Under the pieces are notes generated by a model, which was not told the DNA's origin, did not search any database, and saw only the letters and a list, made by a program, of their open reading frames with translations. From UMGS1696 sp964463375 (GTDB lineage Bacteria > Bacillota > Clostridia > Oscillospirales > CAG-272), in the NCBI GenBank assembly GCA_964463375.1, contig CAYXBQ010000004.1, positions 1-64,000 of the forward strand: DNA of 64,000 nucleotides, given 5' to 3'. A program made the translations under genes and the position numbers. This document shows positions 36,633-45,544 of this stretch, one piece after another (position 1 is the first letter of the stretch; each line of letters opens with the position of its first letter).

Positions 36633-36763
36633 AGAGTAGAATAGCATTTTTCCGGCCATTGAGTCGGTTTACGAATAAATATTGAGGGAAAAGCTGCCCC
36701 GGTGGTCGTGGATGGCACGTGTACCATGTACGGTGGGCAGGAAAGGTGCGGGTAGCAGAGCAG

Positions 36764-37795
36764 ATGAGCAAGGACATCGGTATCGACCTGGGGACGGCCA
36801 CGGTGCTTGTCTACGTCAAGGGCAAGGGCATCGTCATGAAGGAACCGTCCGTTGTGGCGATCGATAAAAATACAGAAAAAATTTTGAAATTCGGCAGAGA
36901 AGCACAGCGTATGCTGGGTCGGACCCCCGGCAACATCTTAGCCATACGCCCTCTGCGGGATGGGGTCATCACCCAATACGACATCACACAAAAAATGATC
37001 CAGCATTTTATCAAAAAAGCCTGCGGTGGGACCATGCTGTTCCGGCCACGGGTCATCATTTGTGTACCCAGCGGGATCACGGAGGTGGAAGAGCGTGCGG
37101 TGGTGGATGCAGCCACGCAGGCCGGTGCCAAGCGTACGTACCTGATCGAGGAACCGGTGGCGGCGGCGATCGGTGCGGGCATCGATATTTCTGCCCCCAA
37201 CGGCCACATGGTGGTGGACATCGGCGGCGGTACCACGGACATTGCGGTGATCTCCCTGGGCGGCGTGGTGGTCTCCGAATCCATCAAGGTGGCGGGGGAC
37301 AAATTTGACGAGGCCATCATCCGCTACGTACGGCGCAAGCACAATGTGCTCATCGGCGAACGGACTGCCGAGGAGATCAAGATCAAGATCGGCTGTGCCT
37401 GGCCCAGAGAGGAGCCACGGGTGCTGGACGTGAAGGGGCGGTGTCTGGTGCAGGGGCTGCCACGGATGGTGCGCATTTCGTCGGCAGAGATCCCGGATGC
37501 CTTAGAGGAGCCCATCACGGCCATCATCGAGGCAGTCTGCTCGGTCATCGAACGGACACCACCGGAGCTGATCGGGGATATTTTGGCAAACGGCATCGTC
37601 ATGACCGGCGGTGGTGCGCTGCTGTACGGGCTGGACAGGCTCATTGCCTATGCCACCGGCATTCGGACAAAGGTAGCGGACAAGGCGGTCTCCTGTGTGG
37701 CCATCGGTACCGGCCGCAGTCTGGCGCATCTGTCCAACCTGCCGGAGGGTGCGATCAATCTGTCCCGGCAGCGAGACAGCATGAAAAACGGATAA
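36764..37795 (+). CDS. mreB: MreB/Mbl-family actin-like cell-shape protein
   Basis: A bacterial actin that guides lateral wall synthesis at the membrane. The 343-residue protein starts SKDIGIDLGTATVLVYVKGKG (phosphate 1 loop), has EEPVAAAIGAG, phosphate 2 DIGGGTTDIAVI, WPREEPRVLDVKGR and the adenosine loop MTGGGALLYGLD. ATG at 36764 gives the usual family N-terminus; a GTG at 36746 would add six residues. It stands alone, without mreC/mreD, as Mbl and MreBH do in Bacillus, so its exact paralogue type is open. Confidence 0.93.
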   Translation: MSKDIGIDLGTATVLVYVKGKGIVMKEPSVVAIDKNTEKILKFGREAQRMLGRTPGNILAIRPLRDGVITQYDITQKMIQHFIKKACGGTMLFRPRVIICVPSGITEVEERAVVDAATQAGAKRTYLIEEPVAAAIGAGIDISAPNGHMVVDIGGGTTDIAVISLGGVVVSESIKVAGDKFDEAIIRYVRRKHNVLIGERTAEEIKIKIGCAWPREEPRVLDVKGRCLVQGLPRMVRISSAEIPDALEEPITAIIEAVCSVIERTPPELIGDILANGIVMTGGGALLYGLDRLIAYATGIRTKVADKAVSCVAIGTGRSLAHLSNLPEGAINLSRQRDSMKNG

Positions 37796-37803
37796 ATATA
37801 CAG

Positions 37804-37836
37804 AAAAAGCATTTCTGCAAAAGGGGTGCTTTTTCC
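37804..37836 (+). terminator. Terminator after mreB
   Basis: AAAAAGCA and TGCTTTTT arms, 8 bases after the mreB stop codon. Confidence 0.75.
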
Positions 37837-37992
37837 ATTTTCTGGCATTTTGACGATACACCGCGGCGGCCAAAGGGTGGCTTTTCCGCCAAAAAACGCA
37901 CAAAGCCGGTTTTTCTGTCCATTTTCCACAATTATTTCGCAAATTTTCGCTGGAAATCTACACCCGGTTTTGAAGGAATTTTGCAAAATATC

Positions 37993-38021
37993 TTGACTTT
38001 TTGTTCAAAAAGCTGTATCAT
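37993..38021 (+). promoter_or_regulatory. Upstream promoter in the mreB-potA gap
   Basis: TTGACT (37993-37998) and TATCAT (38016-38021) are 17 bases apart. It would start a leader or a separate RNA about 440 bases before potA. Confidence 0.7.
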
Positions 38022-38187
38022 TGTAGTTGCACGATTTTTGCATCTGTGCTGACGATCTGCCTATTCGCAAAGGAAGGACAGATTTCAAAAACATCAGACG
38101 GCTGCCTCAAAATATACGTCCCGGATGGTCAGTAGCCGGGGAGCGTAAAGCATAAAGCATGTCCGTCCGATAGACCCGGTATCCCTG

Positions 38188-38219
38188 TTGACACTGCGTC
38201 TATCGATCAATTTTATATA
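38188..38219 (+). promoter_or_regulatory. Possible second promoter before potA
   Basis: A perfect TTGACA (38188-38193) is followed by an AT-rich TTTTATATAAG in which the -10 could be TTTATA at 18 bases or TATATA at 20 bases. Confidence 0.5.
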
Positions 38220-38223
38220 AGTC

Positions 38224-38469
38224 TGGTGTTCACACCTGGCAGTTTTCATCGGTGCCGTGTCCTACTTTGGGGTATTGGCACAGTTAGAAGACCGGTCTGC
38301 CGTCATCTGTGCCGATCACAGTGGGGACAGACAAGAAACCGTAGCTGCAAACGATCCCATCGCTTGCAGGATACTCTTTGCGGGAGCTGCGGTTAGCCTT
38401 GTTGTGGGTTCGCGCAGAGCTGTAATACGGCTATACGTGGTACTTTTGCCGCAAAGGGGGATGCAAAAA
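38224..38469 (+). ncRNA. Structured leader or small RNA upstream of potA
   Basis: The mreB-potA gap (674 bases) contains successive strong hairpins: GTGCC/GGCAC (38252-38256 with 38277-38281), a two-part stem GTCTG/CAGAC with CTGTG/CACAG (38295-38332), and CTGCAA-CGAT/ATCG-TTGCAG (38345-38369). They lie after a TTGACA promoter and before the potA ribosome site, with no U-tract terminator. It could be a regulatory leader for polyamine uptake or an independent RNA. I could not match it to a riboswitch class I know. Confidence 0.45.
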
Positions 38470-39615
38470 ATGGATAAAGAGAATATTATCATTTCGCTTA
38501 ACAACATCACTGTGGAATTCGATGGGGAAAAGGTGCTGGACGACCTGAGTCTCACCATACGAGACGGAGAATTTGTCACGCTGCTGGGCTCGTCCGGCTG
38601 CGGGAAGACCACCACCCTGCGTATCATTGCCGGTTTCTTGGAGCCAGACAGCGGTGAACTGTTCTTAAACGGCAAGAATATGCGTGGTGTCCCGCCTCAT
38701 AAACGTGAGGTGAACACCATTTTTCAGCGTTACGCACTTTTCCCGCACTACAACGTGTTCGAGAACATCGCCTACGGTCTGCGGATCCGCAAGGTGCCGG
38801 AGGCGGAGATCAAGGAGCGTGTCACCGAAATGCTCCGGCTGGTGAACCTGCAGGGCTTTGAGAAGCGCGGCGTGTCCCGTCTTTCCGGGGGACAGCAGCA
38901 GCGAGTCGCCATTGCCCGTGCGTTGGTGCTAAAGCCTAAGGTACTGCTGCTGGATGAACCGCTGGCTGCCCTGGATCTAAAGCTGCGGAAGGATATGCAG
39001 AACGAACTGAAGAATATCCAAAAGCAGCTGGGGATCACCTTCATCTTTGTGACCCACGACCAGGAGGAAGCGCTGTCTATGTCCGATACGGTGGTGGTCA
39101 TGAACGAGGGCAAGATCCAGCAGATCGGTTCGCCCATCGATATTTACAACGAACCGCAGAACGCCTTTGTTGCCGACTTCATCGGAGAATCCAACATCAT
39201 CGACGGGGTCATGAAGGCAGACTACAAGGCCGCCTTTGCGGGACACACCTTTGCCTGTCTGGATGCCGGGTTTGCGCCCAATGAAGAGGTGGACGTGGTG
39301 ATCCGGCCGGAGGACGTGGATATCGTCTCCCCGGACAAGGGCATGCTCCGTGGTACGGTCACCTCTGTCACGTTCCTTGGCGTACACTTTGAAATTATTG
39401 TAGATATAAACGGCTTCAAGTGGATGATCCAGACCACGGACGAGCACAAAGTAGATGAAGAGGTGGGTCTGTACATTGAGCCGGACGCCATCCATGTCAT
39501 GAAGAAATCCAAGTATTCCGGTCAGTTTGGGGACTACAGCTCCTATAGCGACGAGATCGACACCCTGAACGTGCTGGAAGACGAGGAAGCAGAATCGGAC
39601 GACAGGGAGGTGTGA
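38470..39615 (+). CDS. potA: Spermidine/putrescine ABC transporter ATPase
   Basis: The 381-residue ATPase that powers polyamine import. Walker A GSSGCGKTT (40-48), Q-loop, signature LSGGQQQRVAIARAL, Walker B VLLLDEPLAALD and H-loop FVTHDQEEAL are all present, followed by the C-terminal TOBE/OB region (about 290-360). ATG at 38470 is chosen because AAAGGGGG lies 8-9 bases upstream; the in-frame ATG at 38461 is too close to it. First gene of potABCD. Confidence 0.95.
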   Translation: MDKENIIISLNNITVEFDGEKVLDDLSLTIRDGEFVTLLGSSGCGKTTTLRIIAGFLEPDSGELFLNGKNMRGVPPHKREVNTIFQRYALFPHYNVFENIAYGLRIRKVPEAEIKERVTEMLRLVNLQGFEKRGVSRLSGGQQQRVAIARALVLKPKVLLLDEPLAALDLKLRKDMQNELKNIQKQLGITFIFVTHDQEEALSMSDTVVVMNEGKIQQIGSPIDIYNEPQNAFVADFIGESNIIDGVMKADYKAAFAGHTFACLDAGFAPNEEVDVVIRPEDVDIVSPDKGMLRGTVTSVTFLGVHFEIIVDINGFKWMIQTTDEHKVDEEVGLYIEPDAIHVMKKSKYSGQFGDYSSYSDEIDTLNVLEDEEAESDDREV

Positions 39616-39620
39616 GGGAG

Positions 39621-40439
39621 ATGCAAAAAAAATCCCTGCTACAGCGTGCGGCCGGTGCGCCCTACATCGTCTGGGCGGCGCTGTTCATCATCATCCCGCT
39701 GTTCATCGTGGTGTACTACGCCTTCACCGACAAGACCGGCGCCTTCACCATGGAGAACATCCACTCCCTGCTGGACTACAAGGAGACCTTCCTTGTCTCC
39801 TTTGAGTATGCCCTTGTGGCCTCGCTGATCTGCCTGGCGGTGTCCTATCCGCTGGCCTACATCATCAGCCGAAAGGGTGCCGCCGCACAACGGATCCTGA
39901 CCATGCTGGTGATGCTGCCCATGTGGATGAACCTGCTGATCCGCACCTATTCCTGGATGAACATCTTAGAGCGGAACGGGGTCATCAACAATATCTTAGG
40001 TATCTTCGGGATCGAGCCGCTGAAGCTGGTGGGCACGCCGGGCGCGGTGATCTTTGGTATGATCTACAACTACATTCCGTACATGATCATTCCCATTTAC
40101 AACGTCATGTCCAAGATCGAGCCGAGCCTGTTGGAAGCGGCAGAGGATCTGGGCTCCGGGGCTATGTCCAAGCTGCGCCGGGTGATCCTGCCCCTGTCCA
40201 TGCCCGGTGTGATCTCCGGCTTCACCATGGTATTCGTGCCCTCCGTCAGTACCTTCTACATCTCCCAGAAGCTGGGCGGTGGTAAGGTGCTGCTGATCGG
40301 GGACGCCATCGAACGACAGATGCAGACCTCCTACAACTACAACCTGGGTGCTTCCCTGTCCTTAGTACTGATGGTGGTCATTCTCATCAGCATGGTCATT
40401 CTGAACCGGTTCGCCGGGGATGACGACCTGCTCATATAA
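39621..40439 (+). CDS. potB: Spermidine/putrescine ABC transporter permease PotB
   Basis: A 272-residue membrane protein with six predicted segments and the EAA coupling loop LEAAEDLGSGAMSKLRRVILP (about 170-190), which contacts PotA. ATG at 39621 has GGAGGTG upstream, overlapping the potA stop region; a GTG at 39612 would add three residues. Confidence 0.94.
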   Translation: MQKKSLLQRAAGAPYIVWAALFIIIPLFIVVYYAFTDKTGAFTMENIHSLLDYKETFLVSFEYALVASLICLAVSYPLAYIISRKGAAAQRILTMLVMLPMWMNLLIRTYSWMNILERNGVINNILGIFGIEPLKLVGTPGAVIFGMIYNYIPYMIIPIYNVMSKIEPSLLEAAEDLGSGAMSKLRRVILPLSMPGVISGFTMVFVPSVSTFYISQKLGGGKVLLIGDAIERQMQTSYNYNLGASLSLVLMVVILISMVILNRFAGDDDLLI

Positions 40440-40455
40440 GAAGGAGGAGATCGCC

Positions 40456-41259
40456 ATGAAAAAAAGCTTGCAAAATCTGTTTTTGGGGATCGTGTATCTC
40501 ATCCTCTATGCGCCGCTGCTGGTGATGGTATTTTTCTCCTTCAACGAGAGCCGCTCCACCAGTGTATTCACCGGTTTTTCCCTGAAGTGGTACAGAGAGC
40601 TGTTCTCCTCCCGTGACACCATGACGGCACTGCAAAACACGCTGATCTTAGCTATAGCCTCTGCGGTGATCGCTACGATCCTGGGCACGGCGGCAGCGGT
40701 GTATATGTACCAGATCCGCAACAAAGCCTGGAAGGCCACGCTGAAAACCGTGACCAACATTCCCATGATGGTGCCGGAGATCGTGACCGGTGTGTCCATG
40801 ATGCTGCTGTTCGTCTTTGTGGGACGGCTGCTGGGTGCTGCCAATTCCCTGTCCTTCTGGACACTGCTGATCGCCCACGTGACCTTCAACCTGCCCTATG
40901 TGATCCTGAACGTACTGCCCAAGCTGAACCAGACAGACCCCCACTTAGCGGAGGCCGCACAAGATCTAGGCTCCACGCCCCTTTCCGCTTTCTTCAAGGT
41001 GGTGCTGCCTGCGGTGATGCCGGGGATCGTGTCGGGCTTCATCATGTCCTTCACCATGTCGCTGGACGACTTCGTCATCAGCTATTACACCACCGGTTCC
41101 GACTTCCAGACCCTGCCGCTGAAGATCTTCGCCATGACCAAGAAGACCGTCAAGCCGGATATGTATGCCCTGTCCAGCTTGATCTTCCTCGCTGTGCTGG
41201 CGTTGCTCCTGATCGTGAATCTGAGCCAGATCAAGCAGGATCGCAAAAACGGAAGATAA
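40456..41259 (+). CDS. potC: Spermidine/putrescine ABC transporter permease PotC
   Basis: A 267-residue permease with six predicted segments; the FNESRS start and the EAA loop AEAAQDLGSTPLSAFFKVVLP match PotC. ATG at 40456 follows GAAGGAGGAG. It forms the heterodimeric channel with PotB. Confidence 0.94.
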   Translation: MKKSLQNLFLGIVYLILYAPLLVMVFFSFNESRSTSVFTGFSLKWYRELFSSRDTMTALQNTLILAIASAVIATILGTAAAVYMYQIRNKAWKATLKTVTNIPMMVPEIVTGVSMMLLFVFVGRLLGAANSLSFWTLLIAHVTFNLPYVILNVLPKLNQTDPHLAEAAQDLGSTPLSAFFKVVLPAVMPGIVSGFIMSFTMSLDDFVISYYTTGSDFQTLPLKIFAMTKKTVKPDMYALSSLIFLAVLALLLIVNLSQIKQDRKNGR

Positions 41260-41287
41260 ACCACACACTCGAAAGGATCAAGATACC

Positions 41288-42409
41288 ATGAAAAATAGAA
41301 CTGTGAAATATTTTGCTGTCGTTCTGGCTGCACTGCTCGCCTCTATTCCTCTGACTTCCTGCGGCGGCGGAAACAGCACCATCACAGATCCCGTGGGGAC
41401 CTACACCGATGCCTATGCGGGCACGACCCTGAACGTATTCAACTGGGGGGAATATATCTCCGACGGCTCCGAAGGTTCCCTGGACGTAAATGCCGCCTTT
41501 GAAGCCCTGACCGGGATCAAAGTCAACTACATGAACTACGACTCCAACGAGGCCATGTATTCCAAGATCAAGTCCGAAGCGGTCTCCTACGACATTCTGA
41601 TCCCCTCCGACTACATGATCGAGCGGCTCATGAACGAGGATATGCTCCAGCACCTGGACTTCTCCAAGATCGACAACTACCACTACATCGACGAGCAGTA
41701 CAAAAACCTGTACTTTGACCCCACCAACGAATACTCCGTTCCCTACAACGTGGGCATGGTGGGACTGATCTACAACACCACCATGGTGGAAGGCACGCCC
41801 GATAGCTGGGAGATCATGTGGGATGCCAAGTACGACGACAACATCCTGACCTTCAACAATCCCCGGGACACCTTCGCCATCGCCCAGTTCCTTTTGGGTA
41901 TCGACGTGAACTCCACCGACAAGGCCGATTGGGACAAGGCTGCGGAAAAGCTGAAGGAACAAAATCCCGTGCTGCAGGGGCGGGTCATGGACGAAGTGTT
42001 CAACAAGATGGAGGCCGGCAACGCTGCCATTGCCACCTACTATGCCGGTGACTACCTGACCATGGCAGAGACCAACCCGGATCTGGCGTTCGTGTACCCC
42101 AAGGAAGGCACCAACATCTTTGTGGACTCCATCGTGGTGCCCAAGAATGCCCAGAACTACGAAGCCGCTATGCTGTACATCAATTTCCTGCTGGAGCCGG
42201 AGGTGGCACTGGCCAATGCGGAATACATCCGGTATGCGTCTCCCAACACTTCTGTGACCACCAACCCGGACTACTCCCTGTACCAGAGTGAGATCCTGTA
42301 TCCCGCTGCGGAGGACGTGCCCTACACCGAATACTTCCACGACATCGACGAGAGCATCCGTACCTACTACGAAAAGCTGTGGGAAGAGATCCTGCTGGCT
42401 GACGAATAA
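41288..42409 (+). CDS. potD: Polyamine-binding lipoprotein PotD
   Basis: The 373-residue extracellular substrate-binding protein. A lipoprotein signal ends in the lipobox LTSC (C25), and the mature part has the PotD/PotF pattern: LNVFNWGEYISDG, YDILIPSDYMIERL, YSVPYNVGMVGLIYN and NAAIATYYAGDY. Aspartate/glutamate residues that bind polyamines are expected in these stretches. ATG at 41288 follows GAAAGGATC. Last gene of potABCD, closed by a terminator. Confidence 0.95.
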   Translation: MKNRTVKYFAVVLAALLASIPLTSCGGGNSTITDPVGTYTDAYAGTTLNVFNWGEYISDGSEGSLDVNAAFEALTGIKVNYMNYDSNEAMYSKIKSEAVSYDILIPSDYMIERLMNEDMLQHLDFSKIDNYHYIDEQYKNLYFDPTNEYSVPYNVGMVGLIYNTTMVEGTPDSWEIMWDAKYDDNILTFNNPRDTFAIAQFLLGIDVNSTDKADWDKAAEKLKEQNPVLQGRVMDEVFNKMEAGNAAIATYYAGDYLTMAETNPDLAFVYPKEGTNIFVDSIVVPKNAQNYEAAMLYINFLLEPEVALANAEYIRYASPNTSVTTNPDYSLYQSEILYPAAEDVPYTEYFHDIDESIRTYYEKLWEEILLADE

Positions 42410-42431
42410 ATCTAAAAACAAAAAAGCGTTT

Positions 42432-42482
42432 GACAGTCTATTGCTTTGCTGTATCTACGGCGGCGCATAGGCTGTCTTTTTT
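42432..42482 (+). terminator. Terminator after potD
   Basis: GACAG..TAT and ATA..CTGTC arms (42432-42441 with 42467-42476) and a TTTTTT tail. Confidence 0.75.
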
Positions 42483-42513
42483 GCGGCCGTTTTTGGCGGC
42501 CATTTTGGCAAAC

Positions 42514-42546
42514 AAAAAGAACGGCAACCGGTACCGTTCTTTTCAC
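42514..42546 (-). terminator. Terminator after proC
   Basis: AAAAGAACGG and CCGTTCTTTT arms just downstream of the proC stop codon on the minus strand. The symmetric A and T flanks make it usable in both directions. Confidence 0.85.
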
Positions 42547-42549
42547 TTT

Positions 42550-43398
42550 TTACTTTTTCCCAAGCTCGATGTTTTTTTCGTAGGCAGCGATCACCGCATC
42601 GATCATGGCACCACGGACACCGGCTTCCTCCATTTTGCGCACTCCTGCGATGGTGGAGCCGCCGGGGCTGGTCACTTCATCCTTGAACACACCCGGATGC
42701 TTGCCGGTCGCCAGCAGCGTGGCCGCCGTACCCAGCAGCGTCTGGGCAGCATAGGTCATGGCTTTTGCCCGTGGCAGACCGCAAGCCACACCACCGTCTG
42801 CCATGGCTTCTAAGAGCAGGCACAGGTACGCCGGTCCACAGCCGGACACCGCCGTTCCCGCATCGATCAGGTTCTCCGGCAGTCTGTCCAGCAGTCCCGC
42901 CTTGTCCAGCAGTGTCGTGAACGTGGCAAATTCTGCTTCGGTCACGTCTCCTTCGCCGGTGTACATGATCATGCCCTGCCCAACCGCCGCCGGGATATTG
43001 GGCATCATGCGGATCACCGGCACCGGACAGCCCAGCATCTCCCGGATCCGGGCAATGGTCAGCCCCGCCGCCATGGTCACCACCACGATGCGCTCTCCCG
43101 CCTTCACACGATTTGCCAGTGTGGCAGAGATACCATCCAGCACCGAAGCCATATATTGCGGCTTGATCCCCAAGAAGATCCAGTCGGCACGGCTTGCTAA
43201 GGTCACGCTGTCCACCGGCTCACAGCCATAGTCCTTGCGGAAGGCTTCTGTCTTGCTTTCATCCGTGTCGCAGACCAGCACTGTGTCGCGGACCAGCACT
43301 GTGTCGCAGACCAGCACTGTTCTGTCTACGGCACTGCGGCAGATGGCGGTACAGATCGCACCACCCATGTTGCCTACGCCAATACATCCGATCGTCAT
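42550..43398 (-). CDS. proC: Pyrroline-5-carboxylate reductase
   Basis: Last step of proline synthesis: reduces pyrroline-5-carboxylate with NAD(P)H. The 282-residue protein has the Rossmann motif GCIGVGNMGGAI at the N-terminus, MPNIPAAVGQGM, and the C-terminal SGCGPAY and DEVTSPGGSTIAG signatures. ATG at 43398 is chosen because AAGGGGG lies 8 bases upstream; the ATG at 43404 is too close. A perfect-length triple 18-bp repeat near the N-terminus adds about 12 residues after the second Rossmann strand. Downstream of proB and proA in the same orientation. Confidence 0.95.
   Translation of the reverse strand: MTIGCIGVGNMGGAICTAICRSAVDRTVLVCDTVLVRDTVLVCDTDESKTEAFRKDYGCEPVDSVTLASRADWIFLGIKPQYMASVLDGISATLANRVKAGERIVVVTMAAGLTIARIREMLGCPVPVIRMMPNIPAAVGQGMIMYTGEGDVTEAEFATFTTLLDKAGLLDRLPENLIDAGTAVSGCGPAYLCLLLEAMADGGVACGLPRAKAMTYAAQTLLGTAATLLATGKHPGVFKDEVTSPGGSTIAGVRKMEEAGVRGAMIDAVIAAYEKNIELGKK
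43267..43320 (-). repeat. Triple 18-bp in-frame repeat in proC
   Basis: Three units (43267-43284, 43285-43302, 43303-43320); units 1 and 3 are identical and unit 2 differs at one base. Translated, it reads TVLVCDTVLVRDTVLVCDT, duplicating the end of the second beta strand of the Rossmann fold. Confidence 0.95.
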
Positions 43399-43410
43399 AG
43401 CCATTCCCCC

Positions 43411-44670
43411 TTATCGCACGTTCCCGTTGCCGGTGATGATGTATTTGTAGGTGCAAAGCTCTGCCAGTCCCATGGGGCCTCGGGCGTGGAGCTTTTGGGT
43501 GGATATGCCCATCTCGCACCCCAGGCCAAATTCGCCCCCATCGGTGAACCGGGTGGACGCATTCACATACACCGCCGCACTGTCCACTCCAGCGGTAAAC
43601 GCAGCTGCGGCAGCCGGGTCCTCCGTGACGATGGCTTCGCTGTGGTGGGTGGAATGGAGCCGGATATGGTTTACGGCCTCCTCTACCCCGTCCACCACCT
43701 TGACCGCTAAGATATAATCTAAGAATTCCGTATCAAAATCGTTCTCGCCAGCGGGTGTGCCGGGGATGCTCTCTGCCGCCGCAGGATCCAGCCGTAGCTC
43801 CACCGGGCTCTTACCGGCAGCCACCCGGTCGTCCACCAGTGCCTTTTTCACCATGGGCAGCACGACCGGTGCAATGGCACGATCCACCAGGCACACCTCC
43901 GCCGCATTGCACACAGAGGGGCGGCTGGTCTTGGCGTTCACCAGGATCGACACCGCCTTGTCCGGGTCTGCCTTGCCGTCGATGTAGATGTGGCAGATGC
44001 CGGTACCCGTCTCGATGCAGGGCACCTTGGCATTGTCCACACAGGCCCGGATCAGTCCCGCTCCACCTCGGGGGATCAGCAGGTCGATGTAGCCTACGCC
44101 ACGCATCAGGTCATAGGAGCTTTCTCTGGTGGTGTCCTCCACAAGCTGGATGAGCAGAGGATCCAGTCCCACCTGCTTCAAGCCGTTCTGTAAAGCGGTG
44201 GTGATGGCGTTGGCACTGCTCCAGGCCTCTTTGCCGCTGCGCAGGATACAGCCGTTGCCGCTCTTGATGCACAGGGCTGCCGCATCGGAGGTCACGTTGG
44301 GGCGGCTCTCGTAGATGATGGCGATGACCCCCAGAGGCACGGCGATCTTTTCAATATCCAGCCCATCTGCACGAGTATGGGAGGACAGCACCCGGCCGCA
44401 GGGATCCGGCAGGTCTGCTACGGCGCGAATGCCCTCTGCCATAGCGAGGATCCGGTTTTCCGTCAGTGCCAGACGGTCAAGCATCACGTCGCTGATCTTG
44501 CCTCTGGCCTTGTCCATATCCAGCCGATTCGCCGCTAAGATCACCTCCGTCGCTGCCACCAATGCCTCTGCCATGGCAAGCAGTGCTTTATTTTTGGTTT
44601 CCGTATCGATCCGGGAAAGGGTGGGAGAAACGCTTTTGGCATCCTCCATGATCTGCTGTGTCGTTTTCAT
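43411..44670 (-). CDS. proA: Glutamate-5-semialdehyde dehydrogenase (gamma-glutamyl phosphate reductase)
   Basis: Second step of proline synthesis: NADPH-dependent reduction of gamma-glutamyl phosphate. The 419-residue length is normal. Catalytic cysteine is in SVCNAAEVCLVD, and the family motifs YESRPNVTSDAA, NGCILRSGKEA, PRGGAGLI and FGLGCEMGIST are present. ATG at 44670 follows AAGGAGGAG and overlaps the proB stop by 4 bases. Confidence 0.97.
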   Translation of the reverse strand: MKTTQQIMEDAKSVSPTLSRIDTETKNKALLAMAEALVAATEVILAANRLDMDKARGKISDVMLDRLALTENRILAMAEGIRAVADLPDPCGRVLSSHTRADGLDIEKIAVPLGVIAIIYESRPNVTSDAAALCIKSGNGCILRSGKEAWSSANAITTALQNGLKQVGLDPLLIQLVEDTTRESSYDLMRGVGYIDLLIPRGGAGLIRACVDNAKVPCIETGTGICHIYIDGKADPDKAVSILVNAKTSRPSVCNAAEVCLVDRAIAPVVLPMVKKALVDDRVAAGKSPVELRLDPAAAESIPGTPAGENDFDTEFLDYILAVKVVDGVEEAVNHIRLHSTHHSEAIVTEDPAAAAAFTAGVDSAAVYVNASTRFTDGGEFGLGCEMGISTQKLHARGPMGLAELCTYKYIITGNGNVR

Positions 44671-45452
44671 GCCATCTCCTCCTTTCGATTGGCTCCCACA
44701 AATCGAGTGCCCACCGGCTTTCCGTCCAAAATATCATACAGGATGGCCGGGTCCTTGCCGTTGGCGATGATCATATCTCCGCCGGCTTCCATGACCATTT
44801 GGGCTGCGCTGAGCTTGGTAGCCATGCCGCCGGTGCCGATCTCCGAGCCCTTGCCACCGGCGTGTGCTAAGACCTCTGCGGTGATCTCACGGATCTCCGG
44901 GATCAGCTTGGCATCCGGTACCCGGTGGGGGTCGTCGGTGAACAGGCCGTCGATGTCGGACAGCAGCACGAGCAGGTCGGCGTGGATGGAGGTGGCTACG
45001 ATGGCACCTAAGGTGTCGTTATCGCCGATACCCAGCTCTTCCGTGGACACCGTGTCGTTTTCGTTGATGATGGGCAGCACCCGCATGTCGAGCAGATGCT
45101 CCATGGTGCCGGTGAAGTTCTCCCGCCGTTCCGGATCCCGCACGTCCCCGCCGGTCAAGAGGATCTGGGCGATGGTGTGGTTGTATTCGGAAAACAGCTT
45201 GTCGTAGGTGTACATCAGCTCACACTGTCCCACAGCGGCAGCCGCCTGCTTGCCCACCTGGGTCTTGGGGCGTTCCCGGAGCGACAGCTTGCCCATGCCC
45301 ATACCGATGGCACCGGAGGACACTAAGATCACCTCGTGCCCGGCGTTTTTGATGTCCGAAAGCACCTTGCACAGGCTTTCCATATGCCGAATATTCAGGT
45401 TTCCCGTAGGATGCGCCAGGGTGGACGTACCTACTTTGACAACAATTCTCAT
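44667..45452 (-). CDS. proB: Glutamate 5-kinase (short form, no PUA domain)
   Basis: First step of proline synthesis: ATP-dependent phosphorylation of glutamate, usually feedback-inhibited by proline. The 261-residue protein contains the amino-acid-kinase domain only (VKVGTSTLAH, SSGAIGMGMGKL, NENDTVSTEELGIGDND, GSEIGTGGMATKL). The C-terminal PUA domain of E. coli ProB is absent, as in many Firmicutes. ATG at 45452 follows AAAGGAAC. Heads proB-proA-proC. Confidence 0.96.
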   Translation of the reverse strand: MRIVVKVGTSTLAHPTGNLNIRHMESLCKVLSDIKNAGHEVILVSSGAIGMGMGKLSLRERPKTQVGKQAAAAVGQCELMYTYDKLFSEYNHTIAQILLTGGDVRDPERRENFTGTMEHLLDMRVLPIINENDTVSTEELGIGDNDTLGAIVATSIHADLLVLLSDIDGLFTDDPHRVPDAKLIPEIREITAEVLAHAGGKGSEIGTGGMATKLSAAQMVMEAGGDMIIANGKDPAILYDILDGKPVGTRFVGANRKEEMA

Positions 45453-45544
45453 GGTAGTTCCTTTTTATAGATCAAGATTCCGTGCCCGTACAAATGCAGG
45501 CGGGAGAGCATGGTGCTCCCCCAGACCCACAGGACCGTACGGTT

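Noticed and set aside
38224..38469. 6S RNA in the potA leader
   Set aside because: The 5' and 3' halves do not pair into one long rod; only local hairpins are seen.
38257..38469. Upstream in-frame extension of potA (71 codons)
   Set aside because: It runs through the structured leader, lacks a ribosome site and is absent from the PotA family.
41231..42421. Minus-strand frame opposite potD
   Set aside because: His/Val-rich composition typical of a shadow frame; potD is certain.
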